From: Acheta domesticus
Taxonomy: Eukaryota; Arthropoda; Insecta; Orthoptera; Gryllidae
Assembly (NCBI GenBank): GCA_031308135.1
Contig: JAHLJT010004567.1
Span: 37,336,389-37,400,388 of the forward strand
Direction: 5' to 3'
DNA: 64,000 bases
How positions within the stretch are numbered: the first letter of the stretch is position 1; each line of letters starts with the position of its first letter. The translations under genes were made by a program, and so were the position numbers. This document shows, one piece after another, positions 9,510 through 22,069 of this stretch. The notes under the pieces are model-generated. The model made no database searches. It saw only the letters and a list, made by a program, of their open reading frames with translations, and was not told the DNA's origin.

Positions 9510-12307
9510 GTGAGCGCTCCTTGGCTTCGTTCTTGTCGTCGGTTCTCTCCTACCCTTGCCTTGTTTTTAGGTGAATTCGAAATGCTGCACGAGTGTATAC
9601 TGTCTTGAACAACAGCGCCGTGCAGTGTTAGAAATTGTAACTAACTTCATTTGGTTGGACGTTTTATCACAAAATACACATACACGACACCTGGTAGTAT
9701 CAGATTCTGAATAAACAGATAGCAGCACTCAAGTATTCGCAGCAAAATCTCTCCCAATGAGGTAGAGTATCAGTGTGAAAGGAAATAATGAGGGATGGAG
9801 TGGTTTTGGAGTGGACCAGAATTTTTTAGAATCTCCGAAGAACTGTAGTATATCGTCAGGTTTCCCCGAAAAATAAACCACATTTCTTTCAACGTGAAAA
9901 AAAAAGAGATTTTTTTTAAAATTGCGATTTAACATCCAAGTGGAAACAAGGAAATACAAAACATCGGATTGATATCACATTATTGCGAAAGTGGATTTGG
10001 GTGTATGGGAATTTTTGCAAAAACCGTTTTCTCGGGTGCATGTATAGTCTCGGGTGTATGTATTATATTAGTCATGAATTCACATTTGACGATAAAAATT
10101 AACGAAATTCATGTGTCGTGAAAAAACTGTTATTTTAAAAGATTCCGTGACCTAAAATAGTCACAATCTTCAAAACTGGTGGAACCACTCATAGAGATAA
10201 AGAGACCCTCAAATGCTATCAGGTGTCCACAACTTCCTTTATATTTAGAAGTTCACAACTTTGGCGCGTTCTTTGGCGCAAATCTTGAAGATAAAAAATA
10301 TTTCTTTGTAAACAAAATACACGCGCGCACATAGATTCGTTTGTAAGAGAGTGACTTCGCAAAAAGATAGTGGAACTCTCTTAGGGACATCCCCGTTTTT
10401 TCTTGTACTACTTTAACAGGAGAGTAAATTTTCATTACATACATAACAGGCAATACGATGTAATGGGTTTAAAATTACTCTTAGCCATAAAAAATATCGT
10501 ATTTCTTTTTGTGAATATCGTAAATCTTATTTACTCTCATATTTTTGGTACAGTTTTACAACCTGACATTTGGAAATTTCACGATATTTTCAGGTGATGC
10601 ATAGAGGATAAACAATGTTTATTTTACAAAATCTGTTGAAAGCGTCGCGACGTTTATATTGACAAAGAGTATGCCAGATAAGATAAAGACGTATTAAATC
10701 AGGTTGACGCTTTTGTGTAGTAAGCGATAAGAGAATTTGAAAGTAAATCTCATTTGAAACATTTGGTATATTCTAAAGGATAAAGAGATCATAGATATGT
10801 AATATGTTCCAATCGAGCGTTCTGCGTTTTTAGACCGTGCCTCTCTGAAAAAGTCCAATTGTCCATTTAGCCCCCGTTTGTCTGATGATTACAATATGTT
10901 TTTGAATTTTGCCTTTTTTTAGTCGTTGGTTTAAGTGACTTATTTGACTTTCATGTTTAGTTTTCCTCGCTCTGAAAGTAGAAATGTTCACAAAAAGGAC
11001 ACTGTGCGAAACGTATGACACTCATTGTTAAACATCTTCCAAAAGGTATCGCTCTTCGAAAGGATTTTCGTGAATACACTTAAGTTTTATATTTCTTCGC
11101 GCAGTCAATCAAAAAGTCAGGAAGATTGGGTAATGTCGTCAGACAATTGCTGTGAAATGAGAGCCATAATAATCGAGTAGACAATGTTAATAGCAGCGTC
11201 GTTTTCACGACAGAGACTGAAATCGAGGAAATTTTTGTAATGAATCTGATTGGATGTTGTAAGACTGTGGAAACGTTTGTGAAATGACTGAATATAGTTT
11301 GTAATAATTATCTATAATACATTAACTTTTAATATAGATATGGTAAAGAATAATGTTATTTTAACAACTACGTGTAAAAACGCTTTATTTTTAGTTGATT
11401 TTTCAGCGGCATCGAGACTTCTCCATAACTGCTCCTAAATGCATGTTCATGTCTACCGAATGCACGTTCGTGTTCGTGTGGTTGCCTACTTTCTTATTGT
11501 CCGGGCAACGCGAATTCCCTGTACTCTAAGAGCATGAGAAGTTCTCCAAGTAGCGATGTAATCTCTTCCGCTTACTATTTTATTATTTGTTCGTGATTCT
11601 CGACAGTAACGCTTACGTTGTCGTTGAAATTTTATGACATCCGGTGAGACAAGGATACTTTTCTCACGACAATGCGCTCACTGTACATTTTCTGATAGTG
11701 TTTGATTGAACGCAGTTTTAGGAACACTTTTTACTCCTAATCCAGTGAGGGTTGTGGAAATGTGAATAATGCTTACTCGGATAAAACTCTTCTCTGCCTT
11801 GTCCTGCATTAGCTTCTACAGAAGACGTTTGCTAATAATTACATATTTTTTCTCAATTTTCTTACTAAATGTGTCAAATTAGTTGTGAAAAGCCAATTAA
11901 TATATCATTATAGAACTTTGGAATATAAGTAGGTTAACAAATGATTTTTAAATTTGCTTTATAACATGTGTGTTAAAATAACAGTGACTGCCATTTTTAA
12001 GAAATTGAGTCTATTCTAAAGAAAAAATGGCTGTGACAACGCTGTTAAGTACGAGAGCAGTAACACCCGCATATCATTAAATTGAGAGTAGCCACTTTGT
12101 ACAAGCGTCACTTCCACAACGTAAATGAAAGTGAACCACCCAGTCGACAGCTGATTTATGCTCGGGATCGACAATGTTATGTAAGATTTACTGTGTACTT
12201 GTCTATCCAAGAGTTCTTTCGTCTTCTGAGAAATTTTCTGTTTTTGACCACCTGCGTGTTGTTTGCTTTAACGCAATATGATAGGGTGCCGCGCTTACTT
12301 TTTGCTA
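9510..12307. other. AT-rich stretch, probably intron 1 of the 7620 gene
   Basis: Begins at the splice donor GTGAGC and continues as AT-rich sequence with dense stops. No following exon with acceptor, open frame and donor was recognised. No repeat ends were identified up to the hAT-like element at 12316. Confidence 0.5.
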
Positions 12308-12315
12308 CTACTCCG
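12308..12315. repeat. Left target-site duplication of hAT-like element (CTACTCCG)
   Basis: CTACTCCG directly precedes the CAGTGGCGGA end. The matching right copy, CTCCTCCG at 13001-13008, differs at one base, as expected for an aged 8-bp duplication. Confidence 0.7.
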
Positions 12316-13000
12316 CAGTGGCGGAGTTCAAAACTTGGGGAGGCCCAGACAAATTCAGACAGGGAATTATGATGCGAAATTGAAAGTAATTGACCTTTGG
12401 ATTACTAGTAAACTGTTACTGGTGACATTCCAAATAAAGAAATATATTTAACACTTCTCTTCATTTAAGATCACTTCTCCGAGAAAAAGTAACTTACACT
12501 AAAGATTTTTATTGTGTCCACTGAAATACTGAGTCTGCCAGGCAAAAGTTCCCGCATTTACAGGGTAACCACTGTGTATGACCGCAACATGCCTTCACAG
12601 GAGGCGGCCAGACGCGCGAGAGCCTCCGTGCCAAACCAACTCCAAATCCGCACGAAACGAAACTATAACTCTTTTCTTATTGGTTGACGGACGTTGTCTT
12701 GGCAACAGGGAGGCGCGCGTCAGCTTGGGCTGACGCGCCGGTATCCTGCAGGCACAAGCAGCATATAGGTCGTGCTACCTATAGACGCACAGAACTGCTT
12801 GGCTCCATCTTCAATTGTAGCGCTATGTTTGCAGCAAGAGAAACAACTTTTTTTAAATGTATACTCGCCAGCCGTAAACATTTATGTCAATTTTAGACAA
12901 AGTTAATTCTAACAATGTTTAGGTTAAAATATCTTAGTGTTGCCAATTAATTTTGTGGGGAGACCTGACCTCCCTTGCCCCCTCTGAAAATCCGCCACTG
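12316..13000. mobile_element. Non-autonomous hAT-like element, 685 bp
   Basis: Ends are inverted repeats beginning CAGTGGCGGA (perfect over 10 bp, then G/A-rich on both sides). They are flanked by 8-bp near-identical direct repeats. CAGTG-type termini and 8-bp duplications are characteristic of hAT elements. The interior has no transposase frame; the 70-codon frame at 12684-12896 is unremarkable. It ends in the CpG island at 13000. Confidence 0.82.
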
Positions 13001-13430
13001 CTCCTCCGCCATTTGCACAGCGCCTTTGTCGGACCGCCGCCGTCGCTTGCTGGCACCCGGACCGGATTTCGCGAGCTTTCGGGCGCGCGCCGGGCCAGCG
13101 CTTTCCAGTTCTCGAGCGAAGGTCCCGAACACATCATGCTCCACTTTGGGCGGGCGCAGTCCCTCGCGCCCCGCCGCGCCGCCCCGCGCCGTGCTTAATC
13201 ATAACACAGTGGGTAGATTGATAGTAGATTAAGCGCTCAGCACTTTTTGTAAGCGTTCTTATGTCGGCCGTTACGGTTTCCGTCCTTGGCAGTGTTCTCA
13301 TTCAGCCCCGCCGCGTGAAAGGTGGCCGATCCGTGATAGCGGTCGCCGCGCCGCGCCGCGCCGGGCGGACGATGGACCGCGAAATCCACAAGGCCGCGGG
13401 CGGGTGGCGACACACGTCGCCAGTGGCCCA
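13001..13430. other. CpG-rich island
   Basis: GC-rich, with CCGCGCCGCGCC runs at about 13168-13190 and 13345-13365, split by a short AT-rich gap (13196-13260). It may be a promoter island. Open frames up to 121 codons have no recognisable domain. Confidence 0.4.
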
Positions 13431-14829
13431 TGCGACAGGTTGGATCAGGAGTTTTACCTGTAGTGGGAAAACTGTCTGTGATCTGGCTTGCGAATTAGCT
13501 TCTTCCTTGACAATTCCTACGGTGCAGATTGAGTGTTCTGCGCAGCTAAAGATATTGTTTACGCACGGTCAGTTTATTATTTTGTTAGAGTATATAGTTG
13601 TGTATTGTCTTTCTTTTAATTATTGACGAAGCTTAAATGCAGTGTCTTGTTTAATTAGATATTCCGGTAGAAGTAATCGATACGACCCCGCACTCATGGA
13701 ATACTACCTGAAAAATGATTGGTGTGGAAATTTGATACGTATTTATCAATATCGCGCTACTTCAGTAAGTCTGTGACCATTATATTCATCATCATCTTTG
13801 GCAACAACAAAATTGAGTGTTGATATTATACATGACGCAGGAATGCGTATTCAAACCCGTTGGCATAACCCTAATACAGCCCGTTTTCTCACACTTCGTT
13901 TACGAAACAAGATCATGTAATATCTTGTTCACAAGTTAAGATTAGAATCGTGTTGTTGGGTTTACGCACGTGCTCACTGTAGAGCCCATTCTTGTCTCTT
14001 CCAATTAGTGTTTCGTACCGAGGCAACAAGTGCGTGAGAGATTAGATGGGGACCAGCCAGACTTTTACGGCACAATTTATGTAACACTATTTGTGATGTA
14101 AATAACTTTTCTTGATCACGGTCGCGCAGATGAAAACATCGTGAAACTCATCCACGTGTTGATTAACTTTCACTGGAAATAACCGCTGGTCCAGTGGCGT
14201 TGGCGTGTCGCGGCGATAGCCTTCCAGTTGTCACTATGTTGGCTTTCCACCAATCCGAAAATTCTGGCACCGGCGGCGACAGGAAGCGGCGACGTGCTGT
14301 CGGACATGCCAAAAGAGCGAAGGAACGGGTCTCAAAGCGCTGGCAGAGCTTCGCCCTGGAAGCAAAATATCTGGAATTCGTTCAGGGAAACGTAAAAATC
14401 TACACGTGTGTGGTATTTGTATTTGGGCTCGGCTCATCGGAATTACCGTTTCAGCAAGGCAGTTTAGAGGCAATGCAGAAACATTTTAAAAAATGTTTAA
14501 TTTCATTCAAGTGTCCCATGATAAACGAATTGTAAGACGTCTTCATAGCGTACATTATTATTATTATCGTAAATTTGCATTTGTGTAGATGAAGCTGTTT
14601 TTATAAGTTATTTATATACAATAACTGTTCCAATCAACAAAAACGATGAAAATCAAAACAAAATTTAAAAGTTAAATGAGTTTTGTAATATTTTATTATT
14701 TCAAAGCAGAAAAATGAAACTCCTTTAAGCTGATTACGATCACGACTCATTTCATACACCTCCAATCCCACGACTGTCCGCTGATAGTGAAAAATAAGCA
14801 ATAGTTGGGTTTGCAGTGGCAACAGGCGA
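13431..14829. other. AT-rich stretch, nothing recognised
   Basis: Includes a 113-codon plus-strand frame at 14194-14535 in locally richer GC. It contains a basic stretch (DRKRRRAVGHAKRAKERVSK) but matches nothing I know and lacks splice context. The remainder is AT-rich. Confidence 0.4.
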
Positions 14830-15129
14830 GTTGTGTCGCAGGTAGCTCCGCTGGCCGGTCGCCCCAGCCTTTGTCCGTGTCATTGGCGCGTGGGCGGCGG
14901 GCGGCCACGCCGCGGGGAAGGTCGACGGCGGCGGCGGCGGCGGTGCGGGGCAGCGCGACAGGTTACGCTGTTTGGGCGTGGCTGCGCCGCCAGGCCCCCT
15001 CCACCGCGCCGCGCGCGCCCCAGCGACCGCCACTGCCTTTGCCCCGCGGTCTCTTCGATTTCCAGCACGTCTGCGATGACCGCCCAGACAACGACGCGGT
15101 CGCCATACCCTCACGCTCCAACGCCCCCT
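14830..15129. other. CpG-rich island
   Basis: CpG-dense sequence with GGCGGCGGCGGCGG runs at about 14925-14945, continuous with the degenerate tandem repeat that follows. No exon is supported. Confidence 0.4.
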
Positions 15130-15730
15130 CTTTCCACGGCCATTTCTGGTAGCACACGCTGCCCTCTCGACACACTGGCACTCTCCCCTCTGTAATGGCT
15201 ACTACCTCAGCTCATCCTCTTCCAGTAATCGACATCTCCTTCAGTAACCGCTGCCCTCCGCCTCCCGCCCGAGTCAATGTCACCGTCATCGGTTCTTTTG
15301 CAATTGCTACTTCCTTGCCCCATCGCTCCTCTCTTAGCACAACCTCGTCTTGTGGTGATCGCTGTCCCCCAGTCACCGTCATTATCACTGTCGCCAGCAC
15401 TGTCAGTCACCGTCACCGTCACCGGTCTCTCTCCAGTTGCTACTACATCGCCCCATCGCTTTCCATTTCGACAGCCATCTCTGATGGTAATCTCTGCCCG
15501 CCGAGTCACTGTCATCGTCATCGATTCCTCTGCAATTGCTATTACCACACCCATCGCTCCCATTTCCCACCACAGTAATCTTTAGTAGTAATCCCTACCC
15601 CCTAGACACCGTCACCCTTAAAGTCTTCAATCCCTCCGTAATTGTTACTATATTGCCCCATCGCTCCCCCTTTTCTACTGCCATTTCCGTCAGTAAACCC
15701 TGCCCTCTCGAATCACCGCCACCACCACCT
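15130..15730. repeat. Degenerate ~100-130 bp tandem repeat
   Basis: About five to six diverged units share the blocks CTGCCCTC, TCACCGTCATCG, GCAATTGCTACT and GCCCCATCGCTC. The last block recurs at about 15317, 15450, 15550 and 15655. Open frames through it encode Ser/Thr/Pro-rich noise and change between units. It is best read as an old minisatellite upstream of the 16112 first exon. Confidence 0.65.
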
Positions 15731-15749
15731 AAGCAGTTGTCACAACAGC

Positions 15750-16111
15750 CACTACCGCCTCCGTCCCCCTATCGCCCGCGTCCCCGCCCCGCCGCGTCCG
15801 TAGCGGTCCCACTTTGGCCGCGGGCCCGTATGCCGTCACGGCCTCTCGCTCCGACGCGTCTGCCCCCGCCTCGCCGCGCCGCGCCGCGGACGCGCGAATA
15901 TTAGTTAACGAGAGCGCGGCCCCTCCGCGCAACGAGGAGGGAGGGCGTGCGAGCGGGGCCCGCGGCCGTCGCCGCGTAGCACCCGCGGGGAGTCGGCGCC
16001 GCGCGCTCGCTGGGAACCCACAGGCACCGCTCACCGAGCAGTAGATAGCGTGCGGTGCGAGGCAAAAGACCGAGCATTTTATCGAAGGGCGTTCGTGCCT
16101 CGTTCCCGAAG
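15750..16111 (+). promoter_or_regulatory. CpG island preceding the 16112 candidate first exon
   Basis: CpG-rich sequence immediately upstream of an ATG in good context (GAAGATGGCTGCG). An in-frame TAG at 16046-16048 bounds the reading frame. It is consistent with a promoter plus 5' UTR on the plus strand. No TATA box was seen. Confidence 0.4.
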
Positions 16112-16168
16112 ATGGCTGCGACGAAACTTGCCGGCGGCACGGAACAACCTCCGACTGCACCGCCAAAG
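16112..16168 (+). CDS. Candidate short first coding exon (19 codons)
   Basis: The ATG has a strong Kozak context (AAGATGG). The exon reads MAATKLAGGTEQPPTAPPK and ends at a GTAATG donor in phase 0 at 16169. It follows a CpG island and has an in-frame stop 22 codons upstream. The next exon was not found, and the sequence after the donor becomes AT-rich and intron-like. The peptide is too short to assign a family. The alternative is a chance ATG in an untranslated first exon. Confidence 0.5.
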
Positions 16169-16499
16169 GTAATGTTTCGCGTTGGAGTAAGTGTGTAAAT
16201 ACGTGTCATGTCTGCTATTGTCGCGTGTGTTCAAGAGTAAATGAGGAAACTGAACAATAAATTAGCGTTAGTTTTATAAAACCTCAGTCAATTTTTACAT
16301 CGCCTGTTGTGCTATGTTTCATTAGTACATGGTGTTAAATTATAAAACGCATTTGAATATTTTATAACGTACTGAGTACCATTAATGTAAGAAGTGAAAC
16401 TTTCCCAGATTGGTGATATTAGGAACAGACGCCGTTTCCCTACGATTCTCCGTTACTCTACGGCTCTATCGACATTTCTTTCCTCCTCCGTGGATTACC
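16169..16499. other. AT-rich, intron-like
   Basis: AT-rich DNA after the GTAATG donor. No exon or repeat was recognised. Confidence 0.45.
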
Positions 16500-16870
16500 G
16501 TCGAATAGCACCCACCTGTTGGGTCGCCCGCAGCTAATGGAGCCGTCCGCGTCGGGCCGGGCGTTTTTATCACCGCCACCATCGTAAGCGCCGCCGCCGT
16601 CAGCCTCGGCGCTCCTAATTCCGAGGGGCCGTAAACCGACCCGGCTGCACGGCGTCCGCCAGCGGCCAACACTGCTCCAGCCCCGGAACGCGACGCGGCG
16701 CGGCGCGGCGCGATGTCGCGTCGGCGGCCGTCCAGCCCCTGGCACGGGCGCCCAATTACGTCTCCACCTCGGCCTGCGCCCGCGCCGGCGGCACCTGGCC
16801 GCCGCGCCAAGGCCCGCTGGCACCCGCTGGAGGGCCTTTATCCGGAGAACGCGCGCGCCGACATGGCAAG
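16500..16870. other. CpG-rich island
   Basis: CpG-dense with a GGCGCGGCGCGGCGCG run at about 16695-16712. No supported exon on either strand. Confidence 0.4.
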
Positions 16871-17420
16871 CGTGTTGGGATGGTGGTCTTTAAAAAAGTC
16901 ACTTTTATCTAAATCGTTAAGTTTTTTTTTCTTCTTGCATAATTTTTCTAAAGATTGAAATTGTTCCAAGAAAACATCGGTGTCAGATATCCAGTTTGTT
17001 GATAGATCCAAAGGTGAAATTGAAGGAAAGAACTAAGAGATTAAAGAAAAGTATTAAGGTGTTGTGAATGATTCTAAGTAATTAATGTCATTTGTGCTTT
17101 TGGCTTAAGTTTGGCTTCTAACATATTAAAAGGACCATTGTAAACATGTTTCCGTACACAATATCTACAGATTGTGGCCTTTGGTATTCGCTATTGAAAT
17201 GTAAGGTGCTTGGCGACCTTTCTACACCTTCGGATTGAAAAATTTGGTTGGGTGACATTACTAACACGCGGTTCCTGAACCTGCGCCAATCCATAAAAAT
17301 CTCTACTCAATTTTCAAAGATTATTAAATTCTCATTAAATTTTAATTGCTTTTCTCTAGATTAGAGTTGCTTGTTAGAGTTTTCCGTTACTTCGTTGGCA
17401 ACTCTTAATAACATGCCACT
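16871..17420. other. AT-rich, nothing recognised
   Basis: AT-rich sequence between two CpG islands; no exon or repeat signal seen. Confidence 0.5.
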
Positions 17421-17800
17421 GAAATGGAGCGTTGTCCGATTGTGGAAGAGGGCGGGGAGGCGGAGGCAGATGGGCGTGGCGCGCTGCCCCTGGGGCTGGC
17501 CAGCCGCCAGCCGCGGCCTCCGCAGCCGCTCTCCTCCAGCGGCGGCGCAGCCCACGGCCCGCGGCCCACGGCGCGCGCCGGCGCGGCTATTTTCTCTGCA
17601 ATCCTCGAAATACGCGCCCCCCCGCATCGCGGCGCGGCGCGGCGCGGCGTGGAGCGGCGAACGCGGTGCCCCGCTCCGCTCCGCGCGGCTGCAGACGCGC
17701 CGTCGCTGGCCTCTTCCGCGTCGCCCGGCCGCGCCGCGCCGCGTCGCGCCGCGCCGCGCCGCGCTTCCGCCAACGCCTTGCACGTCGCTCGGATCACATG
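17421..17800. other. CpG-rich island with CGCGG pentanucleotide runs
   Basis: Extremely CpG-rich. Short (GGCGC)n and (CGCCG)n runs occur at 17630-17650 and 17725-17765. Frames are open in several phases on both strands, which reflects composition. It could be a promoter island; no donor-bounded ATG stood out. Confidence 0.4.
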
Positions 17801-17852
17801 ACGGATGCAACGGTGCACGCGTGTCCAAGAGGCGGCTAGTAATGAATAATGG

Positions 17853-18191
17853 CTGCGATGGTGTAATGGTTAGCGTTTTGGACTATTATACCCAAGTTCG
17901 CGGGCTCAAACCCGATCGAAGCCGTGTATTTTTAGGGGCGAAAAAATTCTTCGTATGCCTTCCTTCGGAAGGGGAGGTAAAGCCGGCTGTTCCATGTTAG
18001 TAGATTTACTGCATGTAAAAGATCCTCAAGCCTAAATGACGCCTCTGAGCTAAATTCAAAATCGCCTGTTTCGCCGCCCAAGGAGAATACCTTCTTTCTT
18101 CGTTGGTGAAAGGAGCGTAACGAAATTTGCGTAACGGAAGAGCAGGCCTCATGGTCTGAGTCTCGCCACGTAAAATAAGGCAATTCAATTC
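17853..18191 (+). mobile_element. tRNA-derived SINE, family A, copy 1
   Basis: The head resembles a tRNA gene with an A-box-like GGTGTAATGGTTAGCG and a B-box-like GCGGGCTCAAACCCG. A ~250-bp body follows that is shared with 50432-50759 (for example ATGTTAGTAGATTTACTGC and AAAAGATCCTCAAGCC). It ends in an AATTCAATTCA-type tail. An 8-bp direct repeat AATAATGG flanks it (17845-17852 and 18192-18199), as expected after target-primed insertion. It carries no coding capacity and depends on a LINE partner not seen here. Confidence 0.85.
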
Positions 18192-18199
18192 AATAATGG

Positions 18200-18639
18200 G
18201 TGTAAACAGGAAACCTAATTCCATTCACCATCTCTTCAAATCTTGAGGTATTCATTGGCAAGTTTCTAGTTATTGAAACCAAAAAAGGCAACAGTTATCA
18301 CCAAAGCCACAGTCATGTGCTTTGTAAACAATAAGTTAAAACTTGAAGTCAGTAATTAAGATTATGTTAATCGTCGTTTCCACATTTTCTGCTCAACTTA
18401 CTTTTAATTGTTTTTAATCTCCATAATTCAACAGGAAAAATGTATATTTTAATTTTTTGACAAATATAATTATTCTTCAAAATAAGCTTTACAAATCGTA
18501 AAGTGTAAATTTCTGGTTAAGTATCATTGCATTTCGTATCATCGTGCATTTTACAGAATATACTCCATATTCAGAACAAAATCTCATAGTTAGTAAATTT
18601 TAATTTCTTCGTCAATGAATGCCTGTTTTGGTGCCTCAT
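18200..18639. other. AT-rich, nothing recognised
   Basis: AT-rich with dense stops; no signal seen. Confidence 0.5.
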
Positions 18640-18910
18640 GGGATCAGAGCGAAATCTAAGTGTGTAGAGCCGTGGGCTGCGGATTCGAGTCCTGTGTAGA
18701 TCATGGGGTTTCACCGTGTGATTGTGACGTTGTTGGCTTCTCTTACCAAAGAGTATCAAATCTTACCCCCATTTCATCCTCAATAATTGATCTGATAAAT
18801 CATTCGACACTCAGTGACGCCTCTGCCATAATTCAATCAGATGGGGACAATTGCAACCCACCTCCTTCGCCTACACGCGGAGCCCTCGAGTGGCACTCGC
18901 GAGCATTTAG
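18640..18910 (+). mobile_element. Possible tRNA-derived SINE (degraded)
   Basis: A B-box-like GGATTCGAGTCC (about 18680-18691) lies about 40 bp after an A-box-like GGATCAGAGCG. A mixed-composition body follows (to about 18900) that differs from the AT-rich surroundings. No second copy or target duplication was identified in the window, so the call is tentative. Confidence 0.35.
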
Positions 18911-20985
18911 TACTAAACATCTTGCAAACTATTGTCTATTAAATTATAGTGGTTTTGTCTCCATTTTATCCCCCCCGATCCAGATATGCTTTAAAGTTTT
19001 TTCTGATAACTTATCAGGATTGCTGTAACTCTCACTTCGTTCACAACTGCGAGTTGATGCTGCTATAAAATTATTATTTTACGGCTAAAACTCACGATTT
19101 CAACATACCAATGACAAATGAAAACAAAGAATTGTTCAAAATAAAGTGTGAAAAATGTTGGATTGAAAGAATTGACTTCGTCACAAAAGCAGACATAAAC
19201 AAAAACTATTATTTATCGTTAATGTACTACCTTTTGCGTTGTAAATTAAATTATGTTAACCTAAAATGCATGGAAAAACTTACAAATGTATTATACTTTA
19301 GAGATTGTCTTAGAGATAATAAGATATTTAAAATAATAACGAAATATACTGTGTATTTATGTTTCTCGACATATTTCCTTACTCGTGACGTCTTTTTTTC
19401 TGAGACCGAAATGATAGTAGTGACTAATTTGTGTGGTGTGTGCGTATGTATGCCACTTCCTTACTCTCCAAGCATCCTCATTCAGAAATAGCAATTGTAT
19501 CACTGCGTTGCGGAAGCTCGGACTGAAATGCTCTTAACTATCATTCATCCAAATTATCATATTCTGGGACCTTTGTACTGTTGTTTGCAATTTCCTCGAA
19601 AAATTTAAAGGCTTACCACAGGGGAACTCTGGCGATAGCACGTCGGGCGTTGGAATTGACGCACAACCGCAGGAGCAGCTGTGTCACTCGATTTCTTCAC
19701 GCAACAGGATCCGGTCTCCGCAGTCATAATTTCTTTCCTGCCGTAACACTTTTTTTTTACATCCTGACGTTTGTTTTCTTCTAATATGACATTGAACATT
19801 TATTTATTACCAAATAAGGGTATGGTTCTATTAACGGTGGTACCTTTTTTATTGAATATTTTATTGTTATAATATTTTTAATGTCCGAATGTTAACAGTG
19901 TTCCAATATTGAACATATTTTAATTTATAGTTGTCTCAGATAATAACACAAATTACTTTTAAGTTTTTAATTTTCTTCTTAAGATTTTTAGTGTTGTATG
20001 AAATTGGTATCGGTTCATAACTTTAGTTTTATAGTTTTTTCCATTGTCACGCAAGTTGTTTCGGGTGCTTGTTAAAAAACTATTCCCAGCAAATTTACGA
20101 CTTTTCAAATTTTTGATGCTTTAAAGATAGTTAACGGCAGAAAAGAAATGGGATGATTGGTATAACGGTTTAGACTTGTTTAAAACAGAGCAGAATCATA
20201 TTTGATTTATGAATGGATCAGAACAAAGAGTGGATCGAGAGTCCTTGTTACGCAACCCATTGAGCACTGAATAGAAACAACTGTTGCGAGGAGACTGGGG
20301 CACTGGAGAGGAACTACGAGACGGTGCGGCTGGGCGGGACAGAACTAGGGCGGGCACAGAGCAGCGGGACGAGATGGACGGGACGGGGCGGAATGAGATG
20401 CCTATAAATGTAATTGATCATAGCCGAATCAAAACGTAGTTCCTTGGAATATGTTTCGTATACGCGTCTTAATAGACTTATATCATATTTTTAAAATTCT
20501 GAACAAAGTAAATTTGCAATCTGTTTTATATTGAAATAATAATTAGTAAATTATATAAACTTGAGAGATCGCAGTGACAAAACTTAAATTAATTTGACAA
20601 TAAAAGTGCCCTTGAATCCAGAACAGTAAGTTATGTAACTAGTGCGCGAATCTCGCGTCACCTCGCGCTCGTGTTGCCTTTTTCTTTAACTCGCCATGTA
20701 CGAAAGATGTTTCGCACACATTTCACTATTTCACGCACGCTTCGTTATGTTTCACCCACTGTTACTGAGAATGCAAAAATACGCGGTTTCGCAAACGGAA
20801 AACAAGTACGAGACACCGTGATTCGCACACGATGTGTTAAAAAAATATTTATAGCAGTGTTGTTTATATACCTGTATCTTCGTATTTTCGACTCATAAAA
20901 GTCCAGTAGTTTGTATGCCTTGCTAGAAACCTAACACATCCTGACATTGTAATTATTCATTTTTATTTATTTACTATATAGCTAT
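18911..20985. other. AT-rich, nothing firmly recognised
   Basis: Includes a 126-codon Lys/Tyr/Asn/Cys-rich frame at 19111-19491 whose composition follows the AT bias. A short G-rich patch (20290-20400) has GGGCGGGAC-type words. No domain, splice or repeat-end evidence. Confidence 0.4.
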
Positions 20986-21290
20986 TTGAACCTCTCGGGT
21001 GACTTATGGACAGCTTGCAAGCTCTATGAAAGGGTCTCGGATTCAATTCTCGTCCGGGGAGAAAATGAAACTATAACTTTCTAATACAAATCGTGTCAGT
21101 TTCTGTCGCTGTGTGATGAATGAAAAGTCAGGCAGACCAAATAAGTGATGGGAATACGTCATGCTTGCCACATGTTTTCCTTATCCCCAGGCGTGAATAA
21201 TATATTTAAAAAGAGAGGGCCTAGACCCTGGAACCCCGCTAGTTGGCAAAAGTTGGATTAATCCGACCCTAAATATCAAATGCATACATA
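20986..21290 (+). mobile_element. Possible tRNA-derived SINE
   Basis: A B-box-like GGATTCAATTC is at about 21049. An A-box-like block lies ~45 bp earlier. A body of mixed composition follows, then a CATACATACATTC-type simple tail at 21283-21297. No second copy was found here. Confidence 0.35.
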
Positions 21291-21297
21291 CATTCAT

Positions 21298-21870
21298 CTA
21301 TGTATTTGTATTATTTATCGATATTTTTTAATTAATTAATTTACTTATTATCAAAACACCAGGCTTTCTTCATATCCAACGCTTGTGAAAGAAGAAAAAG
21401 ATTTTTTTATAAAAAACAATGGTGTTTAAGATTATTTGTTTTTAATGTAATTGATTCAAATTCTAATATAATTTTTTTTCACAGAACATTGCCATTAGAT
21501 TTTAAAAAACTCTGACACACTGCTACTGGTCTTTAGCGAATCTATTGCATAGACCAACCAGTTCTACTGCACCGCTAGTGGCATCTGCCGGAATATGTTA
21601 GGTACCAATCTGCTCTTAGCGACAGGCGATGATTATGGTGCATCTACCAACATATATTATTTAAATTATTTACTATCCGCATTTCTGTTACATTAATCTT
21701 TACCAATCTTGGCAAGAACACTGCAATAATCCTGAAGGAGAACCTGTAAAAATGTCATATCTTATTCATACATTTTGTGGTATCGATGGTCTGTTACATG
21801 TCTGAATTCACAATATTAGTATAGATTATTTTAAGGTTCCTTTTTAACTACTAGGTCAAGTAGCGACCAC
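21298..21870. other. AT-rich; possible old repeat remnants
   Basis: AT-rich with a more complex patch at 21485-21650 that has the look of an old interspersed repeat. No ends or partner copy were found. Confidence 0.35.
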
Positions 21871-21879
21871 TGTGATTGT

Positions 21880-22040
21880 TTACATTGGGGCAACTGTAGG
21901 GGAACACGTTAGGACATCACGAGCACCCACAAACACCTATGCCTAAGGCGGGATTCGAACCCGCGACCATTCGAGCCGAGGCAGCTATGGCCCTGCAACC
22001 TTAGCGACTTTGGTTGCTCTTTGGCAGTACGACCGTAGCG
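21880..22040 (-). mobile_element. tRNA-derived SINE-like segment
   Basis: On the minus strand a clear B-box with its stem, GCGGGTTCGAATCCCGC, corresponds to about 21951-21967. An A-box-like GTCGCTAAGGTTG precedes it. The body continues toward lower coordinates (GGCATAGGTGTTTGTGGG and onward). It does not fold into a full cloverleaf with a paired acceptor stem, so it is a SINE head and not a functional tRNA. Confidence 0.55.
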
Positions 22041-22069
22041 ACGTTGATTCAGATAGTCTATAGATTTAT

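Noticed and set aside
8445..9574. Long Arg/Ala-rich frames on both strands overlapping the 7620 exon
   Set aside because: Shadows caused by ~80% GC. They lack bounded starts and have extreme composition.
19111..19491. 126-codon plus frame
   Set aside because: Composition follows the AT bias; no domain, splice or promoter support.
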